Source: an uncultured Bacteroides sp.
Lineage (GTDB): Bacteria; Bacteroidota; Bacteroidia; Bacteroidales; Bacteroidaceae
DNA: 64,000 nucleotides
Direction of reading: 5' to 3'
Assembly: GCF_947632445.1 (NCBI RefSeq)
Contig: NZ_CANRPM010000001.1
Location: forward strand, 62,001 to 126,000
The notes below the pieces were generated by a model. It was given only the letters and a program-made list of their open reading frames with translations. It had not been told where the DNA came from and did no database searches. A program made the translations under genes and the position numbers. Below, piece by piece: positions 8,643-19,395 of this stretch (positions are counted from its first letter, which is position 1; every line of letters starts with the position of its first letter).

Positions 8643-9578
8643 ATGCGAAAAGTAATCGGCATCGGAGAAACCATTCTCGACATTCTCTTCCGCGACGGAC
8701 AGCCCACAGCGGCCGTACCCGGCGGTTCGGTATTCAACGGGCTCGTGTCACTGAGCCGTGCGGGCGTTCCCATCCGCTTCATCAGCGAGACGGGCAACGA
8801 CCGGGTAGGCAACATCATCCTCCGGTTCATGCGCGACAACGGCATATCCACAGAACACATCAACGTCTTCCCCGAAGGCAAGTCGCCCGTATCGCTCGCC
8901 TTCCTCAACGAACAGAACGACGCCGCATACCTCTTTTACAAAGACTATCCCCGCCAACGGCTCGACGTGGCGTTGCCCGAAGTAAACGAAGACGACATCG
9001 TCATCCTCGGTTCCCACTACGCCCTGAACCCCGTGCTGCGCGACAAAATCGTGGAACTGCTGGACATGGCACGCGCCAAGAAAGCCATCGTCTACTACGA
9101 CCCCAACTTCCGCTCCACGTACAAGGAAGAGGCCATCAAACTGGCTCCCACCATCATCGAGAACCTGGAATACGCCGACATCGTCCGCGGTTCGGTCGAC
9201 GATTTCTTCTACATGTACGACCTGCAGGATGTGGACAAAATCTACACGGACAAAATCAAATTCTACTGCCGCAACTTCATCTGTACCGCCAGACACAAGG
9301 ACGTCGCCCTGCGCACGGCCCGCGTCAGCAAGGGTTATTCCATTCCGGCGGTCGAAACCGTCAGCACCGTCGGCGCGGGCGGCAACTTCAACGCCGGCAT
9401 CATCTACGGCCTGCTGAAGCTGGACATCCGCTACGACGAACTGAACGACCTGGATGAGGCCCGCTGGAACCGCGTGATGGACTACGGCATCGCCTTCGCC
9501 GCAGAGTCGTGCCGCAGCCTGAACAACAGCATCTCCCAGGAATTTGCAGAAAAATTAAAGACGGAAGAGGAAGTATAA
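8643..9578 (+). CDS. PfkB family carbohydrate kinase, catalytic Asp replaced by Gly
   Basis: A 311-residue ribokinase/PfkB-fold protein starting [13 protein letters not shown]. The first family signature is present around GGSVFNG (27-33) and the sugar-binding half looks normal. The second signature, normally DTxGAGD, reads [12 protein letters not shown], so residue 247 is Gly where the catalytic base Asp is expected; a single base change would explain it. Either the enzyme is impaired, another residue substitutes, or this is a sequence error. Substrate is unknown (fructokinase-like by overall appearance). The promoter at 8562-8591 supports this start rather than the long in-frame extension upstream. 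Confidence 0.85.
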   Translation: MRKVIGIGETILDILFRDGQPTAAVPGGSVFNGLVSLSRAGVPIRFISETGNDRVGNIILRFMRDNGISTEHINVFPEGKSPVSLAFLNEQNDAAYLFYKDYPRQRLDVALPEVNEDDIVILGSHYALNPVLRDKIVELLDMARAKKAIVYYDPNFRSTYKEEAIKLAPTIIENLEYADIVRGSVDDFFYMYDLQDVDKIYTDKIKFYCRNFICTARHKDVALRTARVSKGYSIPAVETVSTVGAGGNFNAGIIYGLLKLDIRYDELNDLDEARWNRVMDYGIAFAAESCRSLNNSISQEFAEKLKTEEEV

Positions 9579-9670
9579 AGGGACACTGCCCACAATTTTG
9601 TGTAAATGGAAACAGGATTCGGTTGTAAGTTTTTCTTATATCTGTATTCTGTTTTCAAAAATAAGCATAA

Positions 9671-9960
9671 ATTACGTGAGTTCGATATAAAATCAAAAAA
9701 TAGAGAGTTGTCCGTCCTTGATAAAGTTCGCTTCAATGGCAGGCTTTTTTCAAAAAAGCAGTATGCAGCGATGGCTGACAAGGAGTTGGCTATAAAGTTA
9801 CCGAATGACTGATGTCCAGAGTGTTCTATCTGTGCAATGTTCTTCAGTTCGTCATTGACCGTTTCAATCAAAGCTCTTTTCTTGAGCAAAATCTTGTCGG
9901 CAATACTCATCAGTGAGTTCTTCATATCGACCACATCGACCACTGAAAGACAGCCAACAT
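9671..9960 (-). mobile_element. IS982-family transposase relic (C-terminal part and one terminal repeat)
   Basis: The minus strand encodes [18 protein letters not shown], then [13 protein letters not shown], which is the C-terminal region of IS982-type transposases. A frameshift near 9745 separates it from the natural end KDGQLSIF with stop at 9695-9693. Just outside is TTACGTGAGTTCGATATAA (from 9672), closely matching the terminal inverted repeats of the relic at 41841-42154. The N-terminal half and the other end are missing or scattered. Confidence 0.75.
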
Positions 9961-10382
9961 CATCCTGTTCCTCATCATCCTGTTCCTCATCCTGTGGGGC
10001 GTCTGGGGCTTTCTTTAGCGTCTTTTATATCTTTCACCGGAAACAGGGGATTTGCCCCGGTGAAGTTTCACCGGAACGGGCTGATTGTAAGCGGGTTGCG
10101 GTGAAAGCAGGAAACAGGCCGTTCGGAGCATCGCACACAAATGTTCTGCGGTACTCTCATTCTCCGTGAAAGAACTTTCACGCCTTCACCCCATCTTTCA
10201 CACTATCTCGCTCGTTGACAGGCGTTTGCAGGCCCGTGAAACCGTGAAGGCGGAAAACGGAGACCTTTTTTCTTGTCGATGTGATGCAACAGGTCGTATC
10301 TTTTGAAGGAAAACACCGATGTTCCGGGCAAAAACGGGACAGTTTCGGGAGAGAACCGAGCCGCCTTTTTCCGGGTTCCCAT

Positions 10383-10497
10383 GCAGTGTTTCATGAGGGT
10401 GTAACGAAGCTCTTCGTCAGGGTGCCATGCAGTGCTTTGTCAAGGTGTCAGGAAGTGCATCGTCAGCAGGCATGAAAGCACGTCGTTGGCGTGTGCC
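10383..10497. repeat. Five-unit degenerate 23-bp tandem array
   Basis: Consecutive 23-bp units start at 10383, 10406, 10429, 10452 and 10475. Odd units 1 and 3 share GCAGTGnTTnnT, even units 2 and 4 share GAAGnnCnTCGTCAG, giving a 46-bp super-period. The core resembles the arrays near 40409 and 47703. Confidence 0.7.
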
Positions 10498-10635
10498 TGC
10501 CGGCTTCTTCGTGGACAGGAATGCTGAAAAATGGTTAGTCTTAGGCGTAATGTTGACAGCTACAGAAGGGAAACCGTGACTTGCCCAAATGTCTCTCCAA
10601 ATAGGAAGACCCCGATAAAGCCCAATGAATAGCAG

Positions 10636-10690
10636 CGTGTACCCACCCTTCTCGTTACAGGCAAGATGCAGTTTGAAGCTTTGACAGGGT
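10636..10690 (-). mobile_element. Scrap of an IS982-like transposase
   Basis: The minus strand encodes SFKLHLACNEKGG, resembling the central FKLHLVCNEKGE segment of IS982 transposases. Flanking sequence does not continue the similarity. It is probably debris of the same element as 9671-9960, separated by unrelated inserted repeats. Confidence 0.4.
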
Positions 10691-11070
10691 TGAATCGCGG
10701 TGGTAATGGCGTTTCTTGTCGGGAAAGGGCTTGTTTTAAATAGGAATAGGAACATGTAGCATCTAAATGTAAAAATTGCAGAAGGCATTGAGAAACACCC
10801 TTATTTTGAGTGTTAGATTCATATTTAAAACCATGTTTTATTCATACAGAAAAGTCGCTGAAAAAGCTACTGAAGAGCGAAAAGTATCTAAAAGATGCTA
10901 CTTGGGTGGAACGGTTATGTGCTGACGGAAAACTGAATGAAGCTATAGGACGGGATGAAAAATATTGATGTTGCAATTGTCTGTGGGAAATTGGATGAAC
11001 AATCGTATTCTTATGTTTATAAGGTGTTCAAGAGATAATACGATAATATGGTTCGAGGACGTAATACAGA

Positions 11071-11124
11071 ACGACGCCGAAAATATCGATTCAGTTGTTC
11101 TATTATCGATATTTTCCACGTCGT
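11071..11124. repeat. 20-bp inverted repeat (18 of 20 matched)
   Basis: The left arm at 11071-11090 and right arm at 11105-11124 share the core GAAAATATCGAT and outer ACGACG, with a 14-bp loop. It lies 63 bp beyond the stop codon of the minus-strand susD gene. There is no run of T after the stem, so it may be a processing or stability hairpin, a weak terminator, or the palindrome of a lost element. Confidence 0.6.
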
Positions 11125-11186
11125 TCACGCCTCAAGGCTACTACGACACAAGTCGTTCCGAAACGGTCTTATACCATTCTGTTAAA

Positions 11187-13055
11187 TTACCAACCTGGAT
11201 TCTGTACAAGTTTCTTCGACTTGTTCACTTCCGATTCTGGCAACGGATATAAATACATTCTCTCTTCAAACAGACGAGTCTCGAAAGTCACACGGTTCAT
11301 AAAATCCTGTGGATTATCTGCATTCATATCCATACCTGTAAAGGCACCGCCTTGACGACAGTCACCGTCTTTATCAGCGAGCATCCAACGGCGCACATCA
11401 AAATAGCGCTGTCCTTCTGCAAAGAGTTCAACACGACGTTCGTGACGAATAGCCTCGAACTGAGCTTCATAGTTACCTCTTATTTCCGGTTTTATTTCCT
11501 GTAACTTAGGAATACCGGCACGTTCACGAATTTTGTCAACATACTCTAATATTTTAGGATCACTGGGATTCACTTCATTCAAGGCTTCTGCATATAACAG
11601 ATAAAAGTCAGCCAAGCGGAACAGGATACCCGGACGATATTGATTTCTCGGATAATTGCCAGTACCCAACAGATCATGACAAAGCCCCTTATACAGCAAA
11701 TATCCCGTATAACAGTTATCCGCCTTTGAATTGTCATCTCCACTACCCTTATAGAAATAAATCTTTTTAGGATTACCATTTTCAGCCGTATTTTGCCAAA
11801 TAATACCTGAATAAGTCACATCATTATAGAAGCGGGGTTCACGGTTTTTGTACATATTGGCAATATTATTCGCATCCAATTCATACTCCCTGCTTTTGTC
11901 ATAGAGGGGAGACTCGTCAATTGTATGCCCATCGGCCATAAAATAGTCATCAATCATCTCTTGTACAATTCCAATACCACTAAAGCCTTGGTATACATCG
12001 CGTGGTGTACAACGGCGTTCTCGACCTTCACCAGTTACCCCGCCCCACGAGTTTTTAGACGTATACCACAAGGCCTCCGTATTCTGATTATTTGTAAATA
12101 CAAAATTGATCTGATAAAGAGACTCTTCCGCATTAATAGTACCATCAGAATTTCTCACAATAAATAACTCGTTACGATTTTGGGATTCCAAATAAGCGAA
12201 AAGTTCCTCCAAAGCACTGACTGCCTTTTGCCATTTTGTTTTGTCCTGGGCAGGAAACAACTGTATATCTCTATTATCCCTCAGTTCCATAGCTGCCTTA
12301 TAACCTCCGTTGAACAAAGGACTGGCAGCATAGACATGCAACTTGGCCAAAATTGCATAAGCTGCGACTTTGGTAGGAGCTGCCACACGTTCATTACTGG
12401 TCTCAAGATGTGGTAACAAAGGCAAACAGGCCCTTAACTCAGAATCAATGAACGACACAACTTCATCGATTGGAGCACGATAATAATCCAAGTCACTCGA
12501 AGACGGATCGGCAATATTGTCATCACCCATAATTGGAATGGGGCCATAAAGTTCAAAAAGCAAGAAGTGATAATAAGCTCTCAAAAACCTGGCCTCATTC
12601 TTCAGAGTAGCCAATTCTTCTTCTGTAATAACTGCACCCGTTTCTTCACCCGTAGTAATTGCATGAGCATCCCTGATGAAAATCCCAGCCTGACGGATCT
12701 GATTATACAAGGACCAACGGGAGAATGCGGCATTGGCAGCTGAATAACCTGTAGAAGGAACCGTTTTCGTATTATTCTGCGAAGCCTTTAACTCGTCAGA
12801 TAACGTAGGCCACGGATTATCCAAACCGGTCAGACCTGCATAAGTACCATTAATCATAATATTCGAAACATCAGGAATCGCCGAATAGATATATCGATGG
12901 AAACGTTTTGTTTGACCCACATTATTAAATACCTGTTCCAGAGTCAATTCTGCGGCCAAATCATCTGAAACATCCAGATAATCGGAACACGAAGAAGAAA
13001 CAAAAGCCGTCCCGACCAAAAGAAGGGAACCCATTATATAGTTCAATATTTTCAT
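11187..13055 (-). CDS. RagB/SusD family nutrient-binding outer-membrane lipoprotein
   Basis: A 622-residue surface lipoprotein partner of the upstream SusC-like transporter. The signal peptide ends in the lipobox VSSSC with the lipidated Cys at 23. The N-terminal SusD-like segment and C-terminal SusD/RagB region (PRNQYRPGILFRLADFYLLYAEALNE; GQRYFDVRRW) are clear. It lies 27 bp downstream of the susC-like gene in one transcript. No glycoside hydrolase, sulfatase, peptidase or regulator accompanies the pair, so the ligand cannot be predicted. The gene is more AT-rich than its flanks. Confidence 0.92.
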   Translation of the reverse strand: MKILNYIMGSLLLVGTAFVSSSCSDYLDVSDDLAAELTLEQVFNNVGQTKRFHRYIYSAIPDVSNIMINGTYAGLTGLDNPWPTLSDELKASQNNTKTVPSTGYSAANAAFSRWSLYNQIRQAGIFIRDAHAITTGEETGAVITEEELATLKNEARFLRAYYHFLLFELYGPIPIMGDDNIADPSSSDLDYYRAPIDEVVSFIDSELRACLPLLPHLETSNERVAAPTKVAAYAILAKLHVYAASPLFNGGYKAAMELRDNRDIQLFPAQDKTKWQKAVSALEELFAYLESQNRNELFIVRNSDGTINAEESLYQINFVFTNNQNTEALWYTSKNSWGGVTGEGRERRCTPRDVYQGFSGIGIVQEMIDDYFMADGHTIDESPLYDKSREYELDANNIANMYKNREPRFYNDVTYSGIIWQNTAENGNPKKIYFYKGSGDDNSKADNCYTGYLLYKGLCHDLLGTGNYPRNQYRPGILFRLADFYLLYAEALNEVNPSDPKILEYVDKIRERAGIPKLQEIKPEIRGNYEAQFEAIRHERRVELFAEGQRYFDVRRWMLADKDGDCRQGGAFTGMDMNADNPQDFMNRVTFETRLFEERMYLYPLPESEVNKSKKLVQNPGW

Positions 13056-13082
13056 ATCTGCTATTTTTTAATAGATTAGAAA

Positions 13083-16000
13083 TTAAAATGTAAAGTCAAC
13101 ACCGAAAGTGAACGAACGGTTTAAAGGATATGCGAAACCGCCATTTGAATTACCCAGTTCAGGATCCCACATCTTGATATCATCCCATACACACAGATTG
13201 TTGCCCGTTAGATAAATACGCAGTGCCTGAATGTTGAGCTTGGACAACCATGATTTCGGGAAATTATATCCAACCTCCATATTTTTGAAACGAAGAAAAC
13301 TGGCATCACGCAACCAATAAGTACTGGCAGCTGTATTGTTCTCAAATTGACCGGAATGCAAACGTGGGAACATTGCATTGGGGTTCGGATTTTCTTCCGA
13401 CCAGTGGTCAGCTACCACTGAACGGACAGCAGATTCTTCTATTCCCCAAACAAACGGGAAGAATGCTTGTGGACTGTTGGCACCTAATACCGTAGAGGTC
13501 TTTCCCGCCCCCTGAAAGAATACACCGGCATACCATCCCTTCCATTCTACATTCAACCCAAAGCCGTACATTAATTCAGGTGCACTGGGATTACCCACAT
13601 CCTGAACCTGATCATAACTGTTAATCATTCCGTCGCCGTTCAAGTCCTTGTACTTGATATCACCTGGTTTGACCCCACTGACAATTCCGTTAGGAACTCC
13701 TTCTCGAAGAGTGTACGTACGATCAGCACCTTCACCTGTTATGACAAAATCACTTTCCGTATATAGCCCGTCAGCAATGTAAAGATTCCAGCTGTTCAGG
13801 CTGGTACCTTTCAGTTCCATCCAAGGATAAGCCTGTTTTACCTGATCGTATTCTACAATCTCATTATGAGCATAAGTCAGATTAAAACGTGCACTCATAT
13901 TTACATCACTGATTTTCTGGTTCAACACAAGATTTCCATCCAGACCTTGGTTTTTTACAATACCATAATTTTGCCAAGGCATTTGCTGGAAACCCGTAAC
14001 ATTGGATACTGTACGACGTTGTAACAAAATATTATGTCGACGATTGTTAAAATATTCTACCTGCAGATCTACACGATTGCCAAATAAGCCTAATTCCAAT
14101 GCATAATTCTGTTTGTCTTCAATCTCCCAACTCAAATAAGGAGCAGCAAAACGACCCTCTACAATACCGTTTCCGATACCTCCTGTAGCACCCGTACTAC
14201 CAAATCCTAAATTATAACTGCCCGCATTTTGTGTCAAAGTTTCACGATATAAAAACCTTGCACCACCTGTATCATCGTTACCTGTTTTACCATATGACAC
14301 TCTGAACTTTAATTTATTGACAATATTCCGTAACGCATCTGGATAAAAATGTTCATTGCTGATATACCAAGCCGCTCCAACAGCAGGAAAGAAACCGAAG
14401 CGATGACCGGAAGCAAAGGTTTCACTACCCGTATAACCGAAAGTTCCCTCTATGAAATAACGACCGTCGTAACCGTAAGTGGCACGTCCCACTATTCCCT
14501 GTTTTCTATAAGGCAAAGCATTATTATGATATTGCGTTTCCTTTTGCATATACAACAACATGGCACCCATCTCATGTTTTTGGGCAAATGTACGGTTATA
14601 GTTGAGCGAAGATTCGAAATAAATCTTTTTATTAGAACTACTTCCCAAACTCTCCGTAAGAGCATCGCTACCCTGAACAACTTCCTTAAAAATAAGTTTA
14701 CCGTTTTCGTCGCGACCAGTCGCAACATACTGGCTCGGTGTCTTCGTACGCTTGGCTGTATAAGTCATATCCGCATCAAAGCTGACCAAAGCTTTGAATT
14801 TCAATCCTTTGGTAATAAAGTCCAGTTTCTGATTCAATTCTACCTTCGACTGGATAGAAGTACGCCATTCTTTAGCATAACCGGAATTCATCAAAGAGTT
14901 ATAAGGATTTACACGGTTTGCAGAAGGGCGAGGATGTCCAGCAATAGTACCATCCGAATATATAGGAGGCATAATGAAACTCGGAGTACGGCACATTTGT
15001 TGGAAGATAGTGGATGTACCAACTCCCGGATAATTGGTTTGCAGATATTGCCCACTGACATCGACTTTTACCATCGTCGACTCAGTAACATCGAAATCGA
15101 TGTTGCTACGCAAGTTGTAACGCTTCACACCGATATTATTGTTATATTCATTATTATCACCCTCCTTGAAGATACCGTTTTCTTGATAAAAGGCACCAGA
15201 TACGAAATATCGGGCTTTATTAGAACCACCACGGACATTCAGGGTATAACGCATATTATAAGTATGGTCGCGCAACATATAATCTAACCAGTCCGTGTCG
15301 GGATAAAGATCACGGTCGGCACCTGCAGCATATAAAGAAGGATTATAAGCTTCTGGAGAACCTTCGTTACGCAAAGCCTCATTATAAAGCTGCAAAGTCT
15401 GTTCGGCATTCATAAATTCAGGCAGGCGAGTCGGGGTTAACATTGTTGCCTCGGCACGGAAGGAGATATGGGGTTTGTCTGCCGAACCACGTTTAGTGGT
15501 GATAAGGATTACACCGTTTGCACCCTCGGCACCATATACTGCCGTCGCAGCCGCATCCTTCAACAATGTAAAGGTTTCTATTTCATCCGCTTCTATATCC
15601 TGCATAGAACGAGGTACTCCGTCAACTAGGATCAAAGGAGTAGTGCCACCACTGAACGAGCTAACACCACGAATCCAAAACTCAGAACTGTCATAGCCAG
15701 GTTCACCAGAACGTTGAACCGCTATCAAACCAGGAAGTTGACCAGCCAATGCATTGGTCAAGTTACGCGTTGACGCCAAAGCTAAGGGTTTGCTGTCTAT
15801 CACTGTAACCGAGCTTGCCAATGATTCTTTTTTTTGGGCACCATAACCGATAACAACGACTTCTGTCAAACTTTTAGAATCTTCATACAAAGTAATATTG
15901 ATATTACGACGACCTTCTATTTTTATTTCTTCAGTTTTATAACCTAAATAAGAAATCTTCAAAACAGCATTGTTTTCCACGTTCTGCAATACATAACGAC

Positions 16001-16205
16001 CGTCAAGATCCGTAGTAACTCCGCGAGATGTACCCTTAATCATAACGCTAGCACCTATAATAGATTCTCCGTTTATATCGGCAATAATACCTGTCACTTG
16101 CTTTATTATTTGTCCGTTTAGAACTACTGGGATTGCGCAGCAGATTCCGAACAGGAATAATGCAATAAATTTTTCAGCTTTTTTAATGGTATTGGAATTG
16201 TTCAT
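13083..16205 (-). CDS. SusC/RagA family TonB-dependent outer-membrane transporter
   Basis: A 1040-residue TonB-linked porin-like transporter that imports the ligand captured by its SusD partner. Order of features: signal peptide (about 1-31), carboxypeptidase-regulatory-like domain (about 36-110), the SusC signature TEVVVIGYGAQKKE near 115, plug domain (about 125-235, with ILVDGVPRS and ANGVILITTKRG), then a beta-barrel ending in SFTFGVDFTF with a terminal Phe. AT-rich compared with mnmG. The 5' leader to the proposed promoter at 16438-16467 is over 200 nt, long enough for post-transcriptional control. Confidence 0.95.
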   Translation of the reverse strand: MNNSNTIKKAEKFIALFLFGICCAIPVVLNGQIIKQVTGIIADINGESIIGASVMIKGTSRGVTTDLDGRYVLQNVENNAVLKISYLGYKTEEIKIEGRRNINITLYEDSKSLTEVVVIGYGAQKKESLASSVTVIDSKPLALASTRNLTNALAGQLPGLIAVQRSGEPGYDSSEFWIRGVSSFSGGTTPLILVDGVPRSMQDIEADEIETFTLLKDAAATAVYGAEGANGVILITTKRGSADKPHISFRAEATMLTPTRLPEFMNAEQTLQLYNEALRNEGSPEAYNPSLYAAGADRDLYPDTDWLDYMLRDHTYNMRYTLNVRGGSNKARYFVSGAFYQENGIFKEGDNNEYNNNIGVKRYNLRSNIDFDVTESTMVKVDVSGQYLQTNYPGVGTSTIFQQMCRTPSFIMPPIYSDGTIAGHPRPSANRVNPYNSLMNSGYAKEWRTSIQSKVELNQKLDFITKGLKFKALVSFDADMTYTAKRTKTPSQYVATGRDENGKLIFKEVVQGSDALTESLGSSSNKKIYFESSLNYNRTFAQKHEMGAMLLYMQKETQYHNNALPYRKQGIVGRATYGYDGRYFIEGTFGYTGSETFASGHRFGFFPAVGAAWYISNEHFYPDALRNIVNKLKFRVSYGKTGNDDTGGARFLYRETLTQNAGSYNLGFGSTGATGGIGNGIVEGRFAAPYLSWEIEDKQNYALELGLFGNRVDLQVEYFNNRRHNILLQRRTVSNVTGFQQMPWQNYGIVKNQGLDGNLVLNQKISDVNMSARFNLTYAHNEIVEYDQVKQAYPWMELKGTSLNSWNLYIADGLYTESDFVITGEGADRTYTLREGVPNGIVSGVKPGDIKYKDLNGDGMINSYDQVQDVGNPSAPELMYGFGLNVEWKGWYAGVFFQGAGKTSTVLGANSPQAFFPFVWGIEESAVRSVVADHWSEENPNPNAMFPRLHSGQFENNTAASTYWLRDASFLRFKNMEVGYNFPKSWLSKLNIQALRIYLTGNNLCVWDDIKMWDPELGNSNGGFAYPLNRSFTFGVDFTF

Positions 16206-16437
16206 TTTCTCATATATTAATTTAAGAAGTTAATTTATAAACATAATAAAGTAATTCTTTCTCTTATAAGTCTATTCTATAAAATATAAAAGAGAATAAC
16301 AATCATAGGCGGGGGACGTGAAATATTACTACCCATAAATAAAATAGTTTTTTTAATTTAACATTGAAGATCATTAAGCAATCTTATAAATTGCGCGAAT
16401 ATAATAAACTTAATAATACTTTAAAATATCCAACGAA

Positions 16438-16467
16438 CAAATTTATAAAATAATAACATTTTGCAAA
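16438..16467 (-). promoter_or_regulatory. Promoter of the susC-susD operon
   Basis: Minus-strand TTTG (16467-16464), 18-bp spacer, TAAATTTG (16445-16438). It fits the Bacteroidota consensus with one base less in the spacer and would give a leader of about 225 nt. Confidence 0.5.
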
Positions 16468-16826
16468 TAGAGAATCAGACTTACAGGATCATCCAAGAAA
16501 ATAAAAAGATTCAGAAACAGAGAAATAACTTCCATACAAAATAATAAACACAGATGGTTCATTCCATTTGTAAGTTGTGTAGGCAATTACTGATAGAACC
16601 TCCTTAGATCTATTCTTTACGAAGAGATTGCACAGCTGGCGAATGCTTACGTCATCATCCAAACCACAGACACGTTACTGGTCTTCATTGTCGGTCTGAA
16701 CAGTGTCATAAACGTCTATGCAGACATTGTGGGCAACATAATCTCGAACGGTGAGGACGAGGTAGCCGTTGTAATGGATAATTCTCAATTCTTCATTAAA
16801 AAAAGTACTTCGCCTCCTTTTTTTTG

Positions 16827-16834
16827 TACCTTTG
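16827..16834 (+). promoter_or_regulatory. -7 element upstream of mnmG
   Basis: TACCTTTG fits TAnnTTTG. It predicts a transcript start near 16841, so the in-frame ATG at 16832 cannot be used and 16862 is the start. Confidence 0.5.
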
Positions 16835-16861
16835 CCAACGAAAGCGAAGAAATGGAGAGCA

Positions 16862-18736
<1,875 letters not shown>

Positions 18737-18745
18737 CGGGGCTTA

Positions 18746-18761
18746 TGTTCCACGTGAAACA
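18746..18761. promoter_or_regulatory. parS-type centromere site for ParB
   Basis: The 16-bp palindrome TGTTCCACGTGAAACA is identical to the Bacillus subtilis Spo0J/ParB binding consensus and differs by one base from the common TGTTTCACGTGAAACA form. It lies in the 52-bp gap between mnmG and apt. ParB loads at such sites to organise and segregate the origin region. No parA/parB genes are in the window. A chance exact 16-bp match is very unlikely. Confidence 0.85.
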
Positions 18762-18788
18762 AAAAATAACCTAATAAAACGAGCGATT

Positions 18789-19313
18789 ATGAACAAAGAA
18801 ATTCTTAAGAAAAACATTCGCGAGATACCTGACTTCCCCATACCAGGTATTCTGTTCTACGACGTAACCACCTTGTTCAAGAATTCTGCCGCCCTGCAGG
18901 AACTTTCGAACACGCTGTATGAGATGTATAAGGATAAAGGAATCACGAAGGTCGTGGGCATCGAATCGCGCGGCTTTATCATGGGGCCTATCCTCGCCAC
19001 TCGCCTGGGTGCAGGCTTCGTCCCTATACGCAAGCCCGGCAAACTCCCTGCCGAAACCATCGAGGAAAGCTATGAGAAAGAATACGGAAAGGATAAGGTG
19101 CAGATGCATAAGGACGCTATTGATGAAAACGACGTCATCCTGCTGCACGACGACCTGCTGGCTACCGGAGGAACCATGGCCGCAGCCTGCAAGCTGGTGA
19201 AGCAGATGAACCCTAAAAAAATCTACGTAAACTTCATCATTGAGCTGAAAGACCTGCACGGCAAGGATGTATTCGATAAAGACATCGACGTCGAAAGCGT
19301 ACTTTCTCTCTGA
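18789..19313 (+). CDS. apt: Adenine phosphoribosyltransferase
   Basis: Salvages adenine to AMP using PRPP. The 174-residue protein starts MNKEILKKNIREIPDFP and has the PRPP-binding loop ILLHDDLLATGGT (about 116-128), plus GIESRGFI and PIRKPGKLP typical of Apt. The start at 18789 excludes the longer in-frame extension, which would overlap mnmG and include the parS site. uvrC begins 82 bp downstream. Confidence 0.95.
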   Translation: MNKEILKKNIREIPDFPIPGILFYDVTTLFKNSAALQELSNTLYEMYKDKGITKVVGIESRGFIMGPILATRLGAGFVPIRKPGKLPAETIEESYEKEYGKDKVQMHKDAIDENDVILLHDDLLATGGTMAAACKLVKQMNPKKIYVNFIIELKDLHGKDVFDKDIDVESVLSL

Positions 19314-19395
19314 TTTCATCGGGTACAGGCAGGTCTATGTACTCCAACATCCTGCCTGCGCCCCTCCTCTTTTCCTACCTTAACCCCGACTTCTC

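Larger units (their letters stand above)
9579..11186. other. Gene-free accessory region of decayed mobile DNA and repeats
   Basis: About 1.6 kb without an intact gene. From left to right it holds a possible IS end with the palindrome CACAATTTTGTG (about 9588-9605), an IS982 transposase tail with its terminal repeat (9671-9960), GTGAAA/TTTCAC-rich sequence (10030-10260), a 23-bp tandem array (10383-10497), a second transposase scrap (10636-10690), a short unrecognised frame (about 10855-10970, encoding SLKKLLKSEKYLKD, no start codon) and a large inverted repeat (11071-11124). Confidence 0.7.
16206..16861. other. AT-rich intergenic region between susC and mnmG
   Basis: It holds the susC promoter candidate (16438-16467) and the mnmG -7 element (16827-16834). 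From about 16600 to 16800 the + strand stays open with a hydrophobic stretch (TDTLLVFIVGLNSVINV), but there is no start codon or family match and I take it as chance or a decayed remnant. Confidence 0.5.

Noticed and set aside
10830..10970. Small gene encoding a Lys-rich peptide (SLKKLLKSEKYLKD)
   Set aside because: The frame is open for about 40 codons but lacks any start codon and any recognisable family; recorded only as unexplained coding-like sequence.
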